Below, in pieces: positions 37,084 through 45,964 of a DNA stretch of 64,000 bases (position 1 is the stretch's first letter; the number at the start of each line of letters is the position of its first letter). The notes beneath the pieces were generated by a model. That model searched no databases. It saw nothing but the letters and a program-made list of their open reading frames with translations, and was not told the origin of the DNA. A program made the position numbers and the translations under genes. The stretch spans positions 654,001-718,000 of the forward strand of contig NZ_AP022321.1 in NCBI RefSeq assembly GCF_013393365.1, read 5' to 3'. This stretch comes from Veillonella nakazawae (GTDB taxonomy: Bacteria > Bacillota > Negativicutes > Veillonellales > Veillonellaceae).

Positions 37084-38190
37084 ATGATGTGGCGGAAACT
37101 ATGGAATGATAGCGACTGGGCTATTATCATATGTACTTTTCTACTGGTTTGTATTGGCTTAGCAGCTATTGGCAGTGCAACTCATGTTAATCAAGAGCCT
37201 ATTGGATTTGGTAGTTTAGTAGTAAAGCAACTTATATTTTTCCTTGCTAATGCAGCTGTTGTGATAGGCATGCAATTCCTTAACTACCATCGGTTAAAGG
37301 ATTGGGGCAATATCATTTATGGCATTACCCTTTTGATGTTAATTGCCGTTATGGCCGTTGGTACATCTGCATTGGGTGCTCAACGGTGGATTCAACTGGG
37401 ACCTATTACCATTCAGCCATCAGAATTTTCTAAATTATTGATGATTATCTGTATGGCCAAAATGCTAGAGCCCCGTATTGGCAAGTTAGATACATTTAAG
37501 TCTTTAATATTGCCTGTATTATATGTTGGGGTACCTATTGGACTTGTATTTTTACAACCTGACTTAGGTACATCTCTTGTGTACATTGCCATTTTTGTGG
37601 GGATGTTATTTATCTCTGGCATTAAAACTAGACTCATAAAAATCATCGCGGGCACTGGTTTATTATTGATGCCTTTAGGCTGGTTTGTACTGAAAGAATA
37701 CCAAAAACAACGTATTCTCGTATTTTTAAATCCAGATATTGATCCGTTTGGCTCTGGCTATCATATTATTCAATCTAAGATTGCCATTGGTTCAGGTTTG
37801 ATTTTTGGCAAAGGTATCTTTAATGGCACACAAAGTCAGTTGAACTTCTTACCAGAAAACCATACGGATTTTATTTTCTCCGTTATTGGTGAAGAATTTG
37901 GCTTTGTAGGTTGTATCCTAGTATTGTTATTGCTCTTTATGCTGATTTATCGCAGCATTAAAGTGGCGTATATGTGCAATGATAATTTTGGTATGTTATT
38001 AGCTACAGGTATTGCCACTATGTTTACCTTTGAGGTACTCGTAAATGTAGGTATGACAATTGGTATTATGCCTGTTACTGGTATTCCGTTGCCATTCCTT
38101 AGTTATGGTGTTAGTGCATTGACCACGAATATGTTGAGTATTGGTATTTTGTTAAATATCGCAATGCAACGAACGAAATATATTTTTTAA
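37084..38190 (+). CDS. rodA: Peptidoglycan glycosyltransferase RodA (SEDS family)
   Basis: Polymerises lipid II into glycan strands during elongation, in complex with PBP2. About ten membrane helices in 368 aa. LGAQRWIQLGPITIQPSEFSK near residues 98-118 and FLPENHTDFIFSVIGEEFGF near 257-276 are the SEDS signatures, the latter holding the conserved catalytic-region Asp/Glu. ATG 37084 or 37087 are both possible starts. Confidence 0.95.
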   Translation: MMWRKLWNDSDWAIIICTFLLVCIGLAAIGSATHVNQEPIGFGSLVVKQLIFFLANAAVVIGMQFLNYHRLKDWGNIIYGITLLMLIAVMAVGTSALGAQRWIQLGPITIQPSEFSKLLMIICMAKMLEPRIGKLDTFKSLILPVLYVGVPIGLVFLQPDLGTSLVYIAIFVGMLFISGIKTRLIKIIAGTGLLLMPLGWFVLKEYQKQRILVFLNPDIDPFGSGYHIIQSKIAIGSGLIFGKGIFNGTQSQLNFLPENHTDFIFSVIGEEFGFVGCILVLLLLFMLIYRSIKVAYMCNDNFGMLLATGIATMFTFEVLVNVGMTIGIMPVTGIPLPFLSYGVSALTTNMLSIGILLNIAMQRTKYIF

Positions 38191-38247
38191 ATAACCTATA
38201 TATAGGATCGATTGTGAAAGAAGTCTTTCAGAAAAGACGGAGGATGT

Positions 38248-40131
38248 ATGATTCAATTAGATACGTCATGGTTACAACATGTCCAAAAGCCTGCTCGTTA
38301 TACGGGTGGCGAATATAATAGTATCGTAAAAGATCACAGTACTGTTGATGTAACAATGGCATTAGCTTTTCCAGATGTATACGAAGTGGCCATGAGCCAT
38401 TTGGGTATCAAAATTTTATATGGTCTTGTAAACCGTCGTGATGATGCAGCAGCGGAACGTGTGTTTGCACCTTGGCACGATATGGAAGAGGAGATGCGCA
38501 AGCGCAACATTCCTTTATTCTCTTTGGAAACTCGTACGCCTATTAAAGACTTTGATGTACTAGCCTTTACGCTTCAATATGAGATGAGCTTTACTAATAT
38601 CTTGAATATGCTCGATTTGGCTGGCATTCCTATGTACTCTAAAGATCGTGATATGGATTTCCCATTACTCGTATGTGGTGGCCCATGTGCATTTAATGTA
38701 GAGCCTATTGCAGATTTCTTTGATATTGTATCTCTCGGTGAATCCGAAGAATGGGGCGATGAATTTATCGACCTCTATAAAGCTGAAAAAGCAAAAGGTT
38801 TCCCTGGTGGTAAAGAGGCGTTCTTACGTAAAGTGGCTCAAATTCCTGGTACCTATTGTCCTGCATTATATGATGTGGAATATACAGAGCAAGGCGATTT
38901 TAAATCTATTACACCTCGCTTTGAAGAGGTACCGGTAGCTGTAGAGAAACGTATCGTAGAGGACGTAGAAAATGTATTTTACCCTACAAAACCTGTTGTG
39001 CCTTTCTTAGATATTGTGCATGACCGGGCAGTACTAGAATTATTCCGTGGCTGTACACGTGGTTGTCGTTTCTGCCAAGCGGGAATGCTATACCGCCCTG
39101 TTCGTGAAAAGACGCCAGAGCGTTTGCTTCAAATTGCTAAGGATACGATTGCTAACACTGGTTATAATGAAATCTCTTTGATGAGCTTAAGCTCTGCGGA
39201 TTATTCTAAATTGCCAGAGCTAGTAGACATGCTTATGGAAGAGTTCAAAGACAAACAAGTGAGCGTAAGCTTGCCATCCTTGCGCATCGATAGTTTCTCC
39301 ATCGATATTGCGAAAAAGGTGCAACAAGTACGTAAAAGTGGTCTTACTTTTGCTCCTGAAGCAGGTACACAGCGCATGCGCGATGTTATCAACAAAGGCG
39401 TTAGCGAAGAAGACTTATTGGCAGCGTGTACAAATGCCTTTAAATCTGGGTGGAATACAGTTAAGCTGTACTTCATGATGGGCCTTCCTACTGAAACTGA
39501 TGAAGACCTAGCGGGTATTGCTGATCTAGCGTACAAGGTACTTGATTTACACCGCGATATTACGGGTAAACGCAATGGTTCTGTAACTGTGAGTGTATCC
39601 TTCTTCGTACCAAAAACACATTCTCCATACCAATGGTTTGGTCAACAAGATGTTGAGGAAATCCATCGTAAGCAACGCTACTTAAAATCTCTCATCAATA
39701 ATCGCAATATTTCTTATCACTATCATGATGGCTATACTGGCTACATGGAGGCCGCTTTTGCTCGTGGAGACCGTAGATTGTCTAAGGTTCTTGTAAAAGC
39801 ATGGGAAGCAGGTTGTAAATTTGATGGCTGGACTGAGTACTTTAACTATGAAACTTGGTTGAAAGCATTCGCTGACTGTGGTTTGAATCCTGCATATTTT
39901 GCACGTCGTACTCGTGATTTCGACGAGCCATTACCTTGGGATCATTTGGATTGCACTGTAAGTAAAGCTTTCTTGAAACGAGAGTGGGAACAAGCGGTAG
40001 AGGCAAACTTAACAAGTGATTGCCGTCGCGGTCCATGTAAGGGCTGTAACGTATGTCCAGAGCTAAATACTGCAATTATTGACTATAAGGAGGGTGGCAG
40101 AGTTGAAAAAGTTACGTTTGGCCTTAAATAA
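38248..40131 (+). CDS. B12-binding-type radical SAM protein (TIGR03960-like)
   Basis: 627 aa. The radical SAM cluster motif is CTRGCRFC near residue 271, preceded by a Rossmann-like N-terminal region of the B12-binding radical SAM class. LTFAPEAGTQRMRDVINKG near 367 is strongly conserved in this family. The C-terminus has an extra Cys cluster (CRRGPCKGCNVCPE). The reaction is not known to me. It is almost always paired with a DUF2344 gene, as here, and placed before RNase G and the L21 operon, hinting at RNA or translation-related modification. Confidence 0.85.
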   Translation: MIQLDTSWLQHVQKPARYTGGEYNSIVKDHSTVDVTMALAFPDVYEVAMSHLGIKILYGLVNRRDDAAAERVFAPWHDMEEEMRKRNIPLFSLETRTPIKDFDVLAFTLQYEMSFTNILNMLDLAGIPMYSKDRDMDFPLLVCGGPCAFNVEPIADFFDIVSLGESEEWGDEFIDLYKAEKAKGFPGGKEAFLRKVAQIPGTYCPALYDVEYTEQGDFKSITPRFEEVPVAVEKRIVEDVENVFYPTKPVVPFLDIVHDRAVLELFRGCTRGCRFCQAGMLYRPVREKTPERLLQIAKDTIANTGYNEISLMSLSSADYSKLPELVDMLMEEFKDKQVSVSLPSLRIDSFSIDIAKKVQQVRKSGLTFAPEAGTQRMRDVINKGVSEEDLLAACTNAFKSGWNTVKLYFMMGLPTETDEDLAGIADLAYKVLDLHRDITGKRNGSVTVSVSFFVPKTHSPYQWFGQQDVEEIHRKQRYLKSLINNRNISYHYHDGYTGYMEAAFARGDRRLSKVLVKAWEAGCKFDGWTEYFNYETWLKAFADCGLNPAYFARRTRDFDEPLPWDHLDCTVSKAFLKREWEQAVEANLTSDCRRGPCKGCNVCPELNTAIIDYKEGGRVEKVTFGLK

Positions 40132-40798
40132 AGGCGAAAAATTGCGATTCTTGTCGCACCTTGATTATGCACAAGCAGTAGAACGTATGATTCGCCGCGC
40201 AGAAATTAAAATGGCTTATTCTGAAGGTTTTAATCCACATATGAAAATTAGCTTTTCCTCTGCACTTGCTCTAGGTGTAACAGCGGCGGCTGAATATATT
40301 GATATGGATGTACTGGAAGAAGATTCTTTAGAGTCTATTATGGAGCGTTTGAACCGCGTAGCTCCTCCAGGTCTTGAGGTGCTAGGTGGCAAGGAAATGC
40401 CTGAAAAGGTTAAAAAGATGATGGCTATCTGTAACTTTGCTATTTACGAAGTAACAGGTCCTGTAACGGATGAACATGCGGATTGGGATGCTTTGCTCAA
40501 ATCTTTCAATGAAGCTACGGAGATTTCTTATGAAAAGGTAACTCCAAAGAAAACTCGCACTATTGATGTGAAAGAATTTGTAAAAGAACCTATCGTAGCA
40601 TCTGTTAAGGACGGTATGGTAACCCTTACTATGGGCATTGGCATCTATCCGCAAGGTACAATCAAACCTAGCGAAGTGTGGAATCTTGGTAAAGACCAAT
40701 ATAATTGGCCTATTACAAGTGGCTATGAAATTCACCGTAAAGCGATTATGGTGGAAAATGAAGAAGGTCGTTATACCCCATTGGAAATTAACTACTAA
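40103..40798 (+). CDS. DUF2344 (TIGR03936) protein, partner of the radical SAM gene
   Basis: 231 aa beginning MKKLRLALNKGEKLRFLSHLD. Start is TTG 40103 with AAGGAGGG eight bases upstream, so it overlaps the preceding gene by 29 bp. The conserved blocks KLRFLSHLD and PHMKISFSSALALGV define the family. The function is unknown; in some genomes the two genes are fused, which supports a shared task. Confidence 0.88.
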   Translation: MKKLRLALNKGEKLRFLSHLDYAQAVERMIRRAEIKMAYSEGFNPHMKISFSSALALGVTAAAEYIDMDVLEEDSLESIMERLNRVAPPGLEVLGGKEMPEKVKKMMAICNFAIYEVTGPVTDEHADWDALLKSFNEATEISYEKVTPKKTRTIDVKEFVKEPIVASVKDGMVTLTMGIGIYPQGTIKPSEVWNLGKDQYNWPITSGYEIHRKAIMVENEEGRYTPLEINY

Positions 40799-40886
40799 TA
40801 CTCTTTATAAAAATCTTAAATCTTTATATAAGCTTTAGTGTTTTAAAAAATCTATATATTTTAAATTGAACGAAGGGAGGGATAGG

Positions 40887-42314
40887 ATGCATAAAATTTT
40901 GGTCAATGTTATGCGAGAAGAAATTCGCATGGCTGTTATCGACGAAGATGGGCAGTTAGTAGACTTTGTCTTAGAGCGTACTGATGAGTCTCATATGGCA
41001 AATCATATGTACAAAGGTACTGTTAAGAACGTATTAAACGGTATGCAAGCGGCCTTTGTTGATATAGGTGGCTCTCAAAATGCGTATTTGAACCTTCAAC
41101 AGGGGAAAGAACAGAAAATCTTGCCACGCCTATCTGTGGGACAGCAAATTCTTGTACAAGTGGTAAAAGAGGAAATGCTTGGTAAAGGAGCTCGCGTTAC
41201 AGCTGATGTGAGTTTGGCAGGACGTTTTATGGTGCTTTTACCATATTCTGAAGGCATGCATATTTCTAAGAAAATTACTGATGAAGCAGTACGTGCTAAA
41301 CTACAAGAATTAGCAGCGCCTTATGTACAGGAAGGCTGTGGATTTATTATTCGTACCGCAGCCGCTAAGGCTAGTGCTGACGAAATCGGTCGTGATATGG
41401 AATATCTATGGCGTACATGGCAACATGTATTAAAACGATTTAAGGTGGCTAAGAGTGGTACTGATCTCTATAGTGATGCGGATTTTTGGTTCCGCCTTGT
41501 GCGAGACTATGCGCATCGCAATGTAGGAGAGATTATTGTAGATTCTGATATGGGCGAGTCTCGATTGCTGGATCTCTTAGGTCATGGGCCTACATCACAG
41601 CAGATTAAAGTGACACGTCACCGTGGTAGCACACCTATCTTTAAAGCTAATCATATTGAACCACAATTAGAAGATCTTATCTCTCGTGATATCAATCTAC
41701 CTTCCGGTGGCTCTATCCGTATTGATCATACGGAGGCTCTCACCGTATTTGATGTAAACTCGGCTCATTACACAGGTAAGTCTAATAAGTTAGAAGATCT
41801 GGCTTTTACAGTTAATAAAGAGGCGGCAAAGGAAATTTGTCGACAATTGCGATTGCGCGATATTGGTGGTATTATCGTCGTCGACTTTATCGATATGAAG
41901 GATAAGTCCCATCAACAAGAGTTGTTAAAATTGTTGAGCGCACAAGCCAAGTTAGATAAGATGAAAACTGTGGTATGTGGTATTAGTTCGCTTGGTCTTG
42001 TGGAGATGACAAGAAAGCGTGCCCGTCAAGGTTTGCAAACGTTGATGTTTGATACATGCCCTCAATGTGGGGGCACTGGATACATGTTGTCAGGCAGAAC
42101 TGTATACATGCAAATTATCCGTCGTATACGTGAGCTGTTTAAATCAGGTCGCATTAAATCTAATCTAGAAATTGAAGTACATCCAGAGGTAGCCCAATAC
42201 TTAACTAAGGCTGTCCTTGAGGAGTTAGGTGATTCTATAGGGCGTAAGATTTCGATTGTAGTGAATTCACAAATTAGCCGAGAAGGATATTCTTTGATGG
42301 CAGTAGCAGAATAA
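40887..42314 (+). CDS. rng: Ribonuclease G/E
   Basis: Single-strand-specific endoribonuclease for rRNA and mRNA processing. An S1 domain near the N-terminus (YKGTVKNVLNGMQAAFVDIG) is followed by the catalytic domain with metal-binding Asp residues in VFDVNSAH and VDFIDMKD. The Zn-link CPQCGGTG is near residue 391. It has 475 aa, so it is the short RNase G form without an RNase E scaffold tail. ATG 40887 is preferred because GGGAGGG precedes it. Confidence 0.94.
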   Translation: MHKILVNVMREEIRMAVIDEDGQLVDFVLERTDESHMANHMYKGTVKNVLNGMQAAFVDIGGSQNAYLNLQQGKEQKILPRLSVGQQILVQVVKEEMLGKGARVTADVSLAGRFMVLLPYSEGMHISKKITDEAVRAKLQELAAPYVQEGCGFIIRTAAAKASADEIGRDMEYLWRTWQHVLKRFKVAKSGTDLYSDADFWFRLVRDYAHRNVGEIIVDSDMGESRLLDLLGHGPTSQQIKVTRHRGSTPIFKANHIEPQLEDLISRDINLPSGGSIRIDHTEALTVFDVNSAHYTGKSNKLEDLAFTVNKEAAKEICRQLRLRDIGGIIVVDFIDMKDKSHQQELLKLLSAQAKLDKMKTVVCGISSLGLVEMTRKRARQGLQTLMFDTCPQCGGTGYMLSGRTVYMQIIRRIRELFKSGRIKSNLEIEVHPEVAQYLTKAVLEELGDSIGRKISIVVNSQISREGYSLMAVAE

Positions 42315-42340
42315 GTAAGTAGTTTTTATAGGTGAGTTTC

Positions 42341-42913
42341 GTGTCTGTATTTGAAATTATATTAATTAGTATTGGTCTAGCCATGGATGCCTTTGGTGTA
42401 TCGATTGGTAAAGGTTTATCAATGCCGGTAGGTGAAAATGGCCGAAAGGTTACATTGGTATTCTTATTTGGGTTATTCCAGTTTCTCATGCCAGTTATAG
42501 GATGGCTTATTGGTCGCCAGTTTATCGATGTCATATCTGAATGGGATCATTGGATTATCTTCGGTCTTCTCGGCTATTTAGGTGTTGCTATGATACGAGA
42601 AGGCCTCAGTGATGACGATGAAGATGATGATAAACAGTATTTAGGTGCTTGGGAAATGATTATGCTATCTGTGGCAACTAGCCTTGATGCGATGGCGGTT
42701 GGTTTAACCTTTGCTTTTCTACCTATTAATGTATGGGAAGCCTCTACTATGATAGGGGTAATTACCTTTGGTATTTCTCTTATTGGTGTGTACCTAGGCA
42801 AATTTATGGGCCAGTTCGTGGGAAAATATGCAGACATACTAGGTGGGGGTGTATTGATTCTCATCGGTACAAAAATACTTTTACAACACCTCGGTATTAT
42901 TGGAGAATTTTAA
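42341..42913 (+). CDS. mntP: Manganese efflux protein MntP
   Basis: Six-helix membrane protein of 190 aa that exports Mn2+. The inverted DUF204 repeats are visible: SIGLAMDAFGVSIGKG in the first half and SVATSLDAMAVGLTF in the second, each with the conserved Asp used for Mn binding. GTG 42341 follows AGGTGAG; a GTG at 42332 lies inside that site. No yybP-ykoY Mn riboswitch was recognised upstream. It separates rng from rplU. Confidence 0.93.
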   Translation: MSVFEIILISIGLAMDAFGVSIGKGLSMPVGENGRKVTLVFLFGLFQFLMPVIGWLIGRQFIDVISEWDHWIIFGLLGYLGVAMIREGLSDDDEDDDKQYLGAWEMIMLSVATSLDAMAVGLTFAFLPINVWEASTMIGVITFGISLIGVYLGKFMGQFVGKYADILGGGVLILIGTKILLQHLGIIGEF

Positions 42914-42968
42914 AGGTTTGTATATATATGAAAGTATCATAAACTGAGCTATGTATATTGAATTTTGT

Positions 42969-42997
42969 TTGACATAGATAGGTAAATAGGATATACT
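42969..42997 (+). promoter_or_regulatory. Promoter of the L21-L27 operon
   Basis: TTGACA (42969-42974), a 17-bp spacer and TATACT (42992-42997): a near-consensus, strong promoter. Confidence 0.88.
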
Positions 42998-43003
42998 ATA
43001 TCA

Positions 43004-43112
43004 GTATTAGTTCGGTTTACTGAACTTTGCAATCCGCGTGAAGCAGGTTTAAACGCCCGACCGAAGTTCGGGTCGGGATACCGAATTCAGCGAGTTCGAT
43101 AACAAGGAGGTG
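43004..43112 (+). promoter_or_regulatory. L21 ribosomal protein leader
   Basis: Structured leader between the promoter and rplU. It has a GC-rich stem GCCCGACC/GGTCGGG-like around 43052-43078 and flanking pairing between GAACTTTG- and GTTCG-type segments. Position and shape fit the Firmicutes L21 leader, at which a ribosomal protein is thought to act by autoregulation. The exact fold was not computed. Confidence 0.7.
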
Positions 43113-43117
43113 TTCTC

Positions 43118-43429
43118 ATGTACGCAATTATTAAAACTGGTGGTAAACAATATCGCGTTGCTGAAGGCGATGTAATTACTATCGAAAAATTGGAAGCAGC
43201 TGCTAACGAGTCCGTTACATTCGAAGAAGTTTTGACTGTAGTGAATGACGGCGACGTTAAAGTTGGCGCTCCTCTTGTAAACGGTGCAAAAGTTACAGGT
43301 ACAGTTCTTGAGCATGGTAAAGGTAAAAAAATCTTAGTATTCAAATACAAAGCTAAATCCAACTACCGTCGTCGTCAAGGCCATCGTCAACCGTTCACAA
43401 AAGTTCGTATTGAATCTATCCAAGCTTAA
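43118..43429 (+). CDS. rplU: 50S ribosomal protein L21
   Basis: 103 aa starting [20 protein letters not shown] and with [19 protein letters not shown] near the C-terminus, both hallmarks of bL21. It binds 23S rRNA. AAGGAGGTG precedes the ATG. First gene of the L21-Prp-L27 operon. Confidence 0.98.
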   Translation: MYAIIKTGGKQYRVAEGDVITIEKLEAAANESVTFEEVLTVVNDGDVKVGAPLVNGAKVTGTVLEHGKGKKILVFKYKAKSNYRRRQGHRQPFTKVRIESIQA

Positions 43430-43431
43430 TT

Positions 43432-43746
43432 ATGGTTTCCATTAGAATCCAGCGGAATAGTGAAGATCAAGTCATTGGTTGTCACCTATCCGGTCATGCA
43501 GGATATGATGAGCATGGCTTCGATATCGTATGTGCTGCAGTGTCTGCTTTAACGGCAACGGCAATGTTAGGACTTACCCAGATTGCTCAACAAGAAGGGG
43601 AATATACGAATAGCGAAGGTCGATGTGATATGGTTCTCTCTGGGACGATTAACCAGAGTGGACAGGATATTCTGGGGACTATGCTTCTCGGTCTAGAGGA
43701 AATTAGCCGTCAATATCCAGAGTTTGTCCAAATACACGAAATATAG
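43432..43746 (+). CDS. prp: Ribosomal-processing cysteine protease Prp
   Basis: 104 aa. Cleaves the N-terminal extension of L27. The catalytic His and Cys are in GHAGYDEHGFDIVCAAVSAL at about residues 21-40, with H22 and C34. It sits between rplU and rpmA, as in other Firmicutes and Fusobacteria that make L27 as a precursor. It starts 2 bp after the rplU stop. Confidence 0.95.
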   Translation: MVSIRIQRNSEDQVIGCHLSGHAGYDEHGFDIVCAAVSALTATAMLGLTQIAQQEGEYTNSEGRCDMVLSGTINQSGQDILGTMLLGLEEISRQYPEFVQIHEI

Positions 43747-43749
43747 GAG

Positions 43750-44043
43750 GTGAACTTAATGTTTACTTTTGATTTGCAATTGTTCGCACATAAAAAAGGT
43801 GTGTCCAGTACTCGTAATGGTCGTGACAGTGAATCTAAACGTCTTGGTGTTAAATGCCATGATGGTTCCATCGTAAAGAGCGGTAATATCATCGTTCGTC
43901 AACGTGGTACTCACTTCCACCCTGGTACTAACGTAGGTATCGGTAAAGATGACACTTTATTCGCACTTGTGCCTGGTAAAGTAGCATTCGAACGTGCTGG
44001 TCGTTACAACCGTAAAGTTAGCGTATACCCTGTAGAAGCTTAA
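43750..44043 (+). CDS. rpmA: 50S ribosomal protein L27 (precursor with cleavable N-terminus)
   Basis: 97 aa. The start [16 protein letters not shown] matches the precursor form; Prp should cut after F9 so that the mature protein begins AHKKG, reaching into the peptidyl-transferase centre. [19 protein letters not shown] near residue 56 is the L27 signature. The usual next gene, obg, is not present in this window. Confidence 0.98.
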   Translation: MNLMFTFDLQLFAHKKGVSSTRNGRDSESKRLGVKCHDGSIVKSGNIIVRQRGTHFHPGTNVGIGKDDTLFALVPGKVAFERAGRYNRKVSVYPVEA

Positions 44044-44059
44044 TTTTACAAAGACTATT

Positions 44060-44098
44060 AATCCCTAGTGGTTTTCCACTAGGGATTTTTTGTTTTTT
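44060..44098 (+). terminator. Terminator of the L21-L27 operon
   Basis: AATCCCTAGTGG (44060-44071) and its exact reverse complement (44076-44087) around TTTT, followed by a T-rich tract. Confidence 0.95.
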
Positions 44099-44256
44099 GT
44101 AGTATGTGTCTGATAGATATATTATAATTAAGCTTAGCATTATCATATTGGCAATGATATCATAATTAGAATCATAATGCTTAAGAATACTAAATAACTA
44201 GCCACAGTGAGTCGATATTTTGCTTTTAATATATATATGACGAGATAGGGGGCATT

Positions 44257-44913
44257 ATGGCACTGCTTGAATTATCTAATATATCTTATATTGTAAAAGA
44301 CAAATCTATTATCCGTGATGTATCTTTATCGGTAAATCAAGGCGATTATATTACTATTGTAGGCCCTTCTGGAAGTGGTAAGAGTACACTTTTAAAATTA
44401 TGTAGTGATCTGATTAGTCCTACATCGGGAACTATTACTTATAATGATCGTCCCTTAACGGCTATAGATCCTGAATCTTATCGTAGAGAGGTGGGCTACT
44501 GCTTTCAAAGACCTTATTTGTTTGCGAAAACAGTACATCGTAATATTCTATTTCCTTATGATATTCGCGGTTTAAAACCGGATATGAGTCGTATAGAATA
44601 TCTCTTTGATCTACTACATATGCCACTAAATTATATGGAGCGCCGTAATGATGAGTTGTCTGGCGGTGAAATGCAACGAATATGCCTCATTCGGAGCCTT
44701 ATTTTTGAGCCTAAAGTGTTGCTTTTAGACGAGGTTACGTCTGCCTTAGATACGACGAATACATCTATTGTAGAAAATGTTATTGATGAGCTTCATAAAA
44801 AGGGAATCACCATTATCTCCATTACTCATAATGAAGAGCAAAGCTTGCGTACCGCAAATCGCCGCATCACTATCGTAGACGGTCAATTAGCTAAAGAGGA
44901 GGTATTGATATGA
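44257..44913 (+). CDS. fetA: ABC transporter ATP-binding protein, FetA family
   Basis: 218-aa ATPase with Walker A GPSGSGKST near residue 36, signature LSGGEMQR near 132 and Walker B LLLDEVTSALD near 151. Paired with a UPF0014 permease it belongs to the FetAB/YbbL-YbbM type, implicated in iron export and oxidative-stress tolerance. It overlaps the permease gene by 4 bp. Confidence 0.85.
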   Translation: MALLELSNISYIVKDKSIIRDVSLSVNQGDYITIVGPSGSGKSTLLKLCSDLISPTSGTITYNDRPLTAIDPESYRREVGYCFQRPYLFAKTVHRNILFPYDIRGLKPDMSRIEYLFDLLHMPLNYMERRNDELSGGEMQRICLIRSLIFEPKVLLLDEVTSALDTTNTSIVENVIDELHKKGITIISITHNEEQSLRTANRRITIVDGQLAKEEVLI

Positions 44914-45674
44914 GTCAGTTTCAAACTATTTCTACTACTTCCTTATGTCTTGCGTCTGTACTAGTGATTATCAGTATGCTGATGTCCTATCGACAAGAGT
45001 TGAAGCTAGAGAAGGATATCTTTATAAGTGCTGTGAGAGCTACTGTACAGCTATTAATTATCGGCTTTATTTTATCGTATATTTTTAGCACGGAAAGCCC
45101 TATATTTATAATTGGGCTATTAGGCTTTATGGCTATAAATGCAGCCTATAATTCTTCTAAGCGCGGAAAGGGAATTCCTTATGCTCTATGGATTTCTTGG
45201 TTTGCTATAACTGTAGGTGCAAGTATTACTTTAACGATTCTACTTTTAACGGGCGTGCTTACCTTTACTGCTTATCAAGTGATTCCTGTTGGTGGTATGG
45301 TCATTAGTGGTGCTATGGTAGCGATTGGGCTTTGTTATCGCCAAATGCTATCAAATTTTGAATTGCGTAAACAAGAGGTGGAAATTAAATTAGCCTTGGG
45401 TAGTACACCTAAACAAGCTTCGAAAGCGATAGTACGCGATGTTATAAAGACGGGTCTACAACCTACTGTAGATAGTGCCAAGACATTAGGTATCGTAGCG
45501 CTGCCGGGGATGATGACAGGCCTTATATTGGCGGGCATGCCTCCTTTAGAAGCTGTAAAATATCAAATGATCGTTACATTTATGTCGTTATCCACTATAT
45601 CAATTGCTTGTTTTATTACGTGCCAGTTGTCTTATAGGACATTTTTTAATACTAGAAATCAATTATATAAGTAA
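44910..45674 (+). CDS. fetB: ABC transporter permease, FetB (UPF0014) family
   Basis: 254 aa with about seven membrane helices. EIKLALGSTPKQASKAIVRD near residues 154-172 and LPGMMTGLILAGMPPLEAVKYQ near 197-218 are diagnostic of the family. It forms an exporter with the ATPase encoded just upstream; iron export is inferred from the family. Confidence 0.87.
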   Translation: MSQFQTISTTSLCLASVLVIISMLMSYRQELKLEKDIFISAVRATVQLLIIGFILSYIFSTESPIFIIGLLGFMAINAAYNSSKRGKGIPYALWISWFAITVGASITLTILLLTGVLTFTAYQVIPVGGMVISGAMVAIGLCYRQMLSNFELRKQEVEIKLALGSTPKQASKAIVRDVIKTGLQPTVDSAKTLGIVALPGMMTGLILAGMPPLEAVKYQMIVTFMSLSTISIACFITCQLSYRTFFNTRNQLYK

Positions 45675-45780
45675 TTTTTATTGAAATCTTACATAGTAAA
45701 TAAGGGATAGATTTAGTTACATACATTTTAGTCATATTCGATATAGATAATCGATATAAATTAGAAATTCCCATACTATA

Positions 45781-45814
45781 AAGGTTGCTTCCTCTTATGA
45801 GGGAGTAACCTTTT
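45781..45814 (+). terminator. Terminator after fetAB
   Basis: A 14-bp stem from AAGGTTGCTTCCTC and GAGGGAGTAACCTT (two wobbles) around TTAT, then TTTT. It lies about 105 bp after the fetB stop; the gap before it shows nothing distinct. Confidence 0.85.
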
Positions 45815-45829
45815 ATTATTGTGTGTCAA

Positions 45830-45864
45830 ATTCCTATGTTTTTTAGTAGGAATAGTGGTATACT
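45830..45864 (+). promoter_or_regulatory. hydG promoter with overlapping inverted repeat
   Basis: An extended -10 TGGTATACT ends at 45864. ATTCCTA (45830-45836) and TAGGAAT (45847-45853) form a 7-bp inverted repeat across the -35 position, an operator-like placement. Confidence 0.5.
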
Positions 45865-45964
45865 ATGTACAGTATCAGTGAAATACCAGAAGACTGGTTG
45901 TCATATACTTTCATATACCTAAAGAGGGGTGGCGTTGCCACTAGAAAGATTTGAGGTAAGTACT

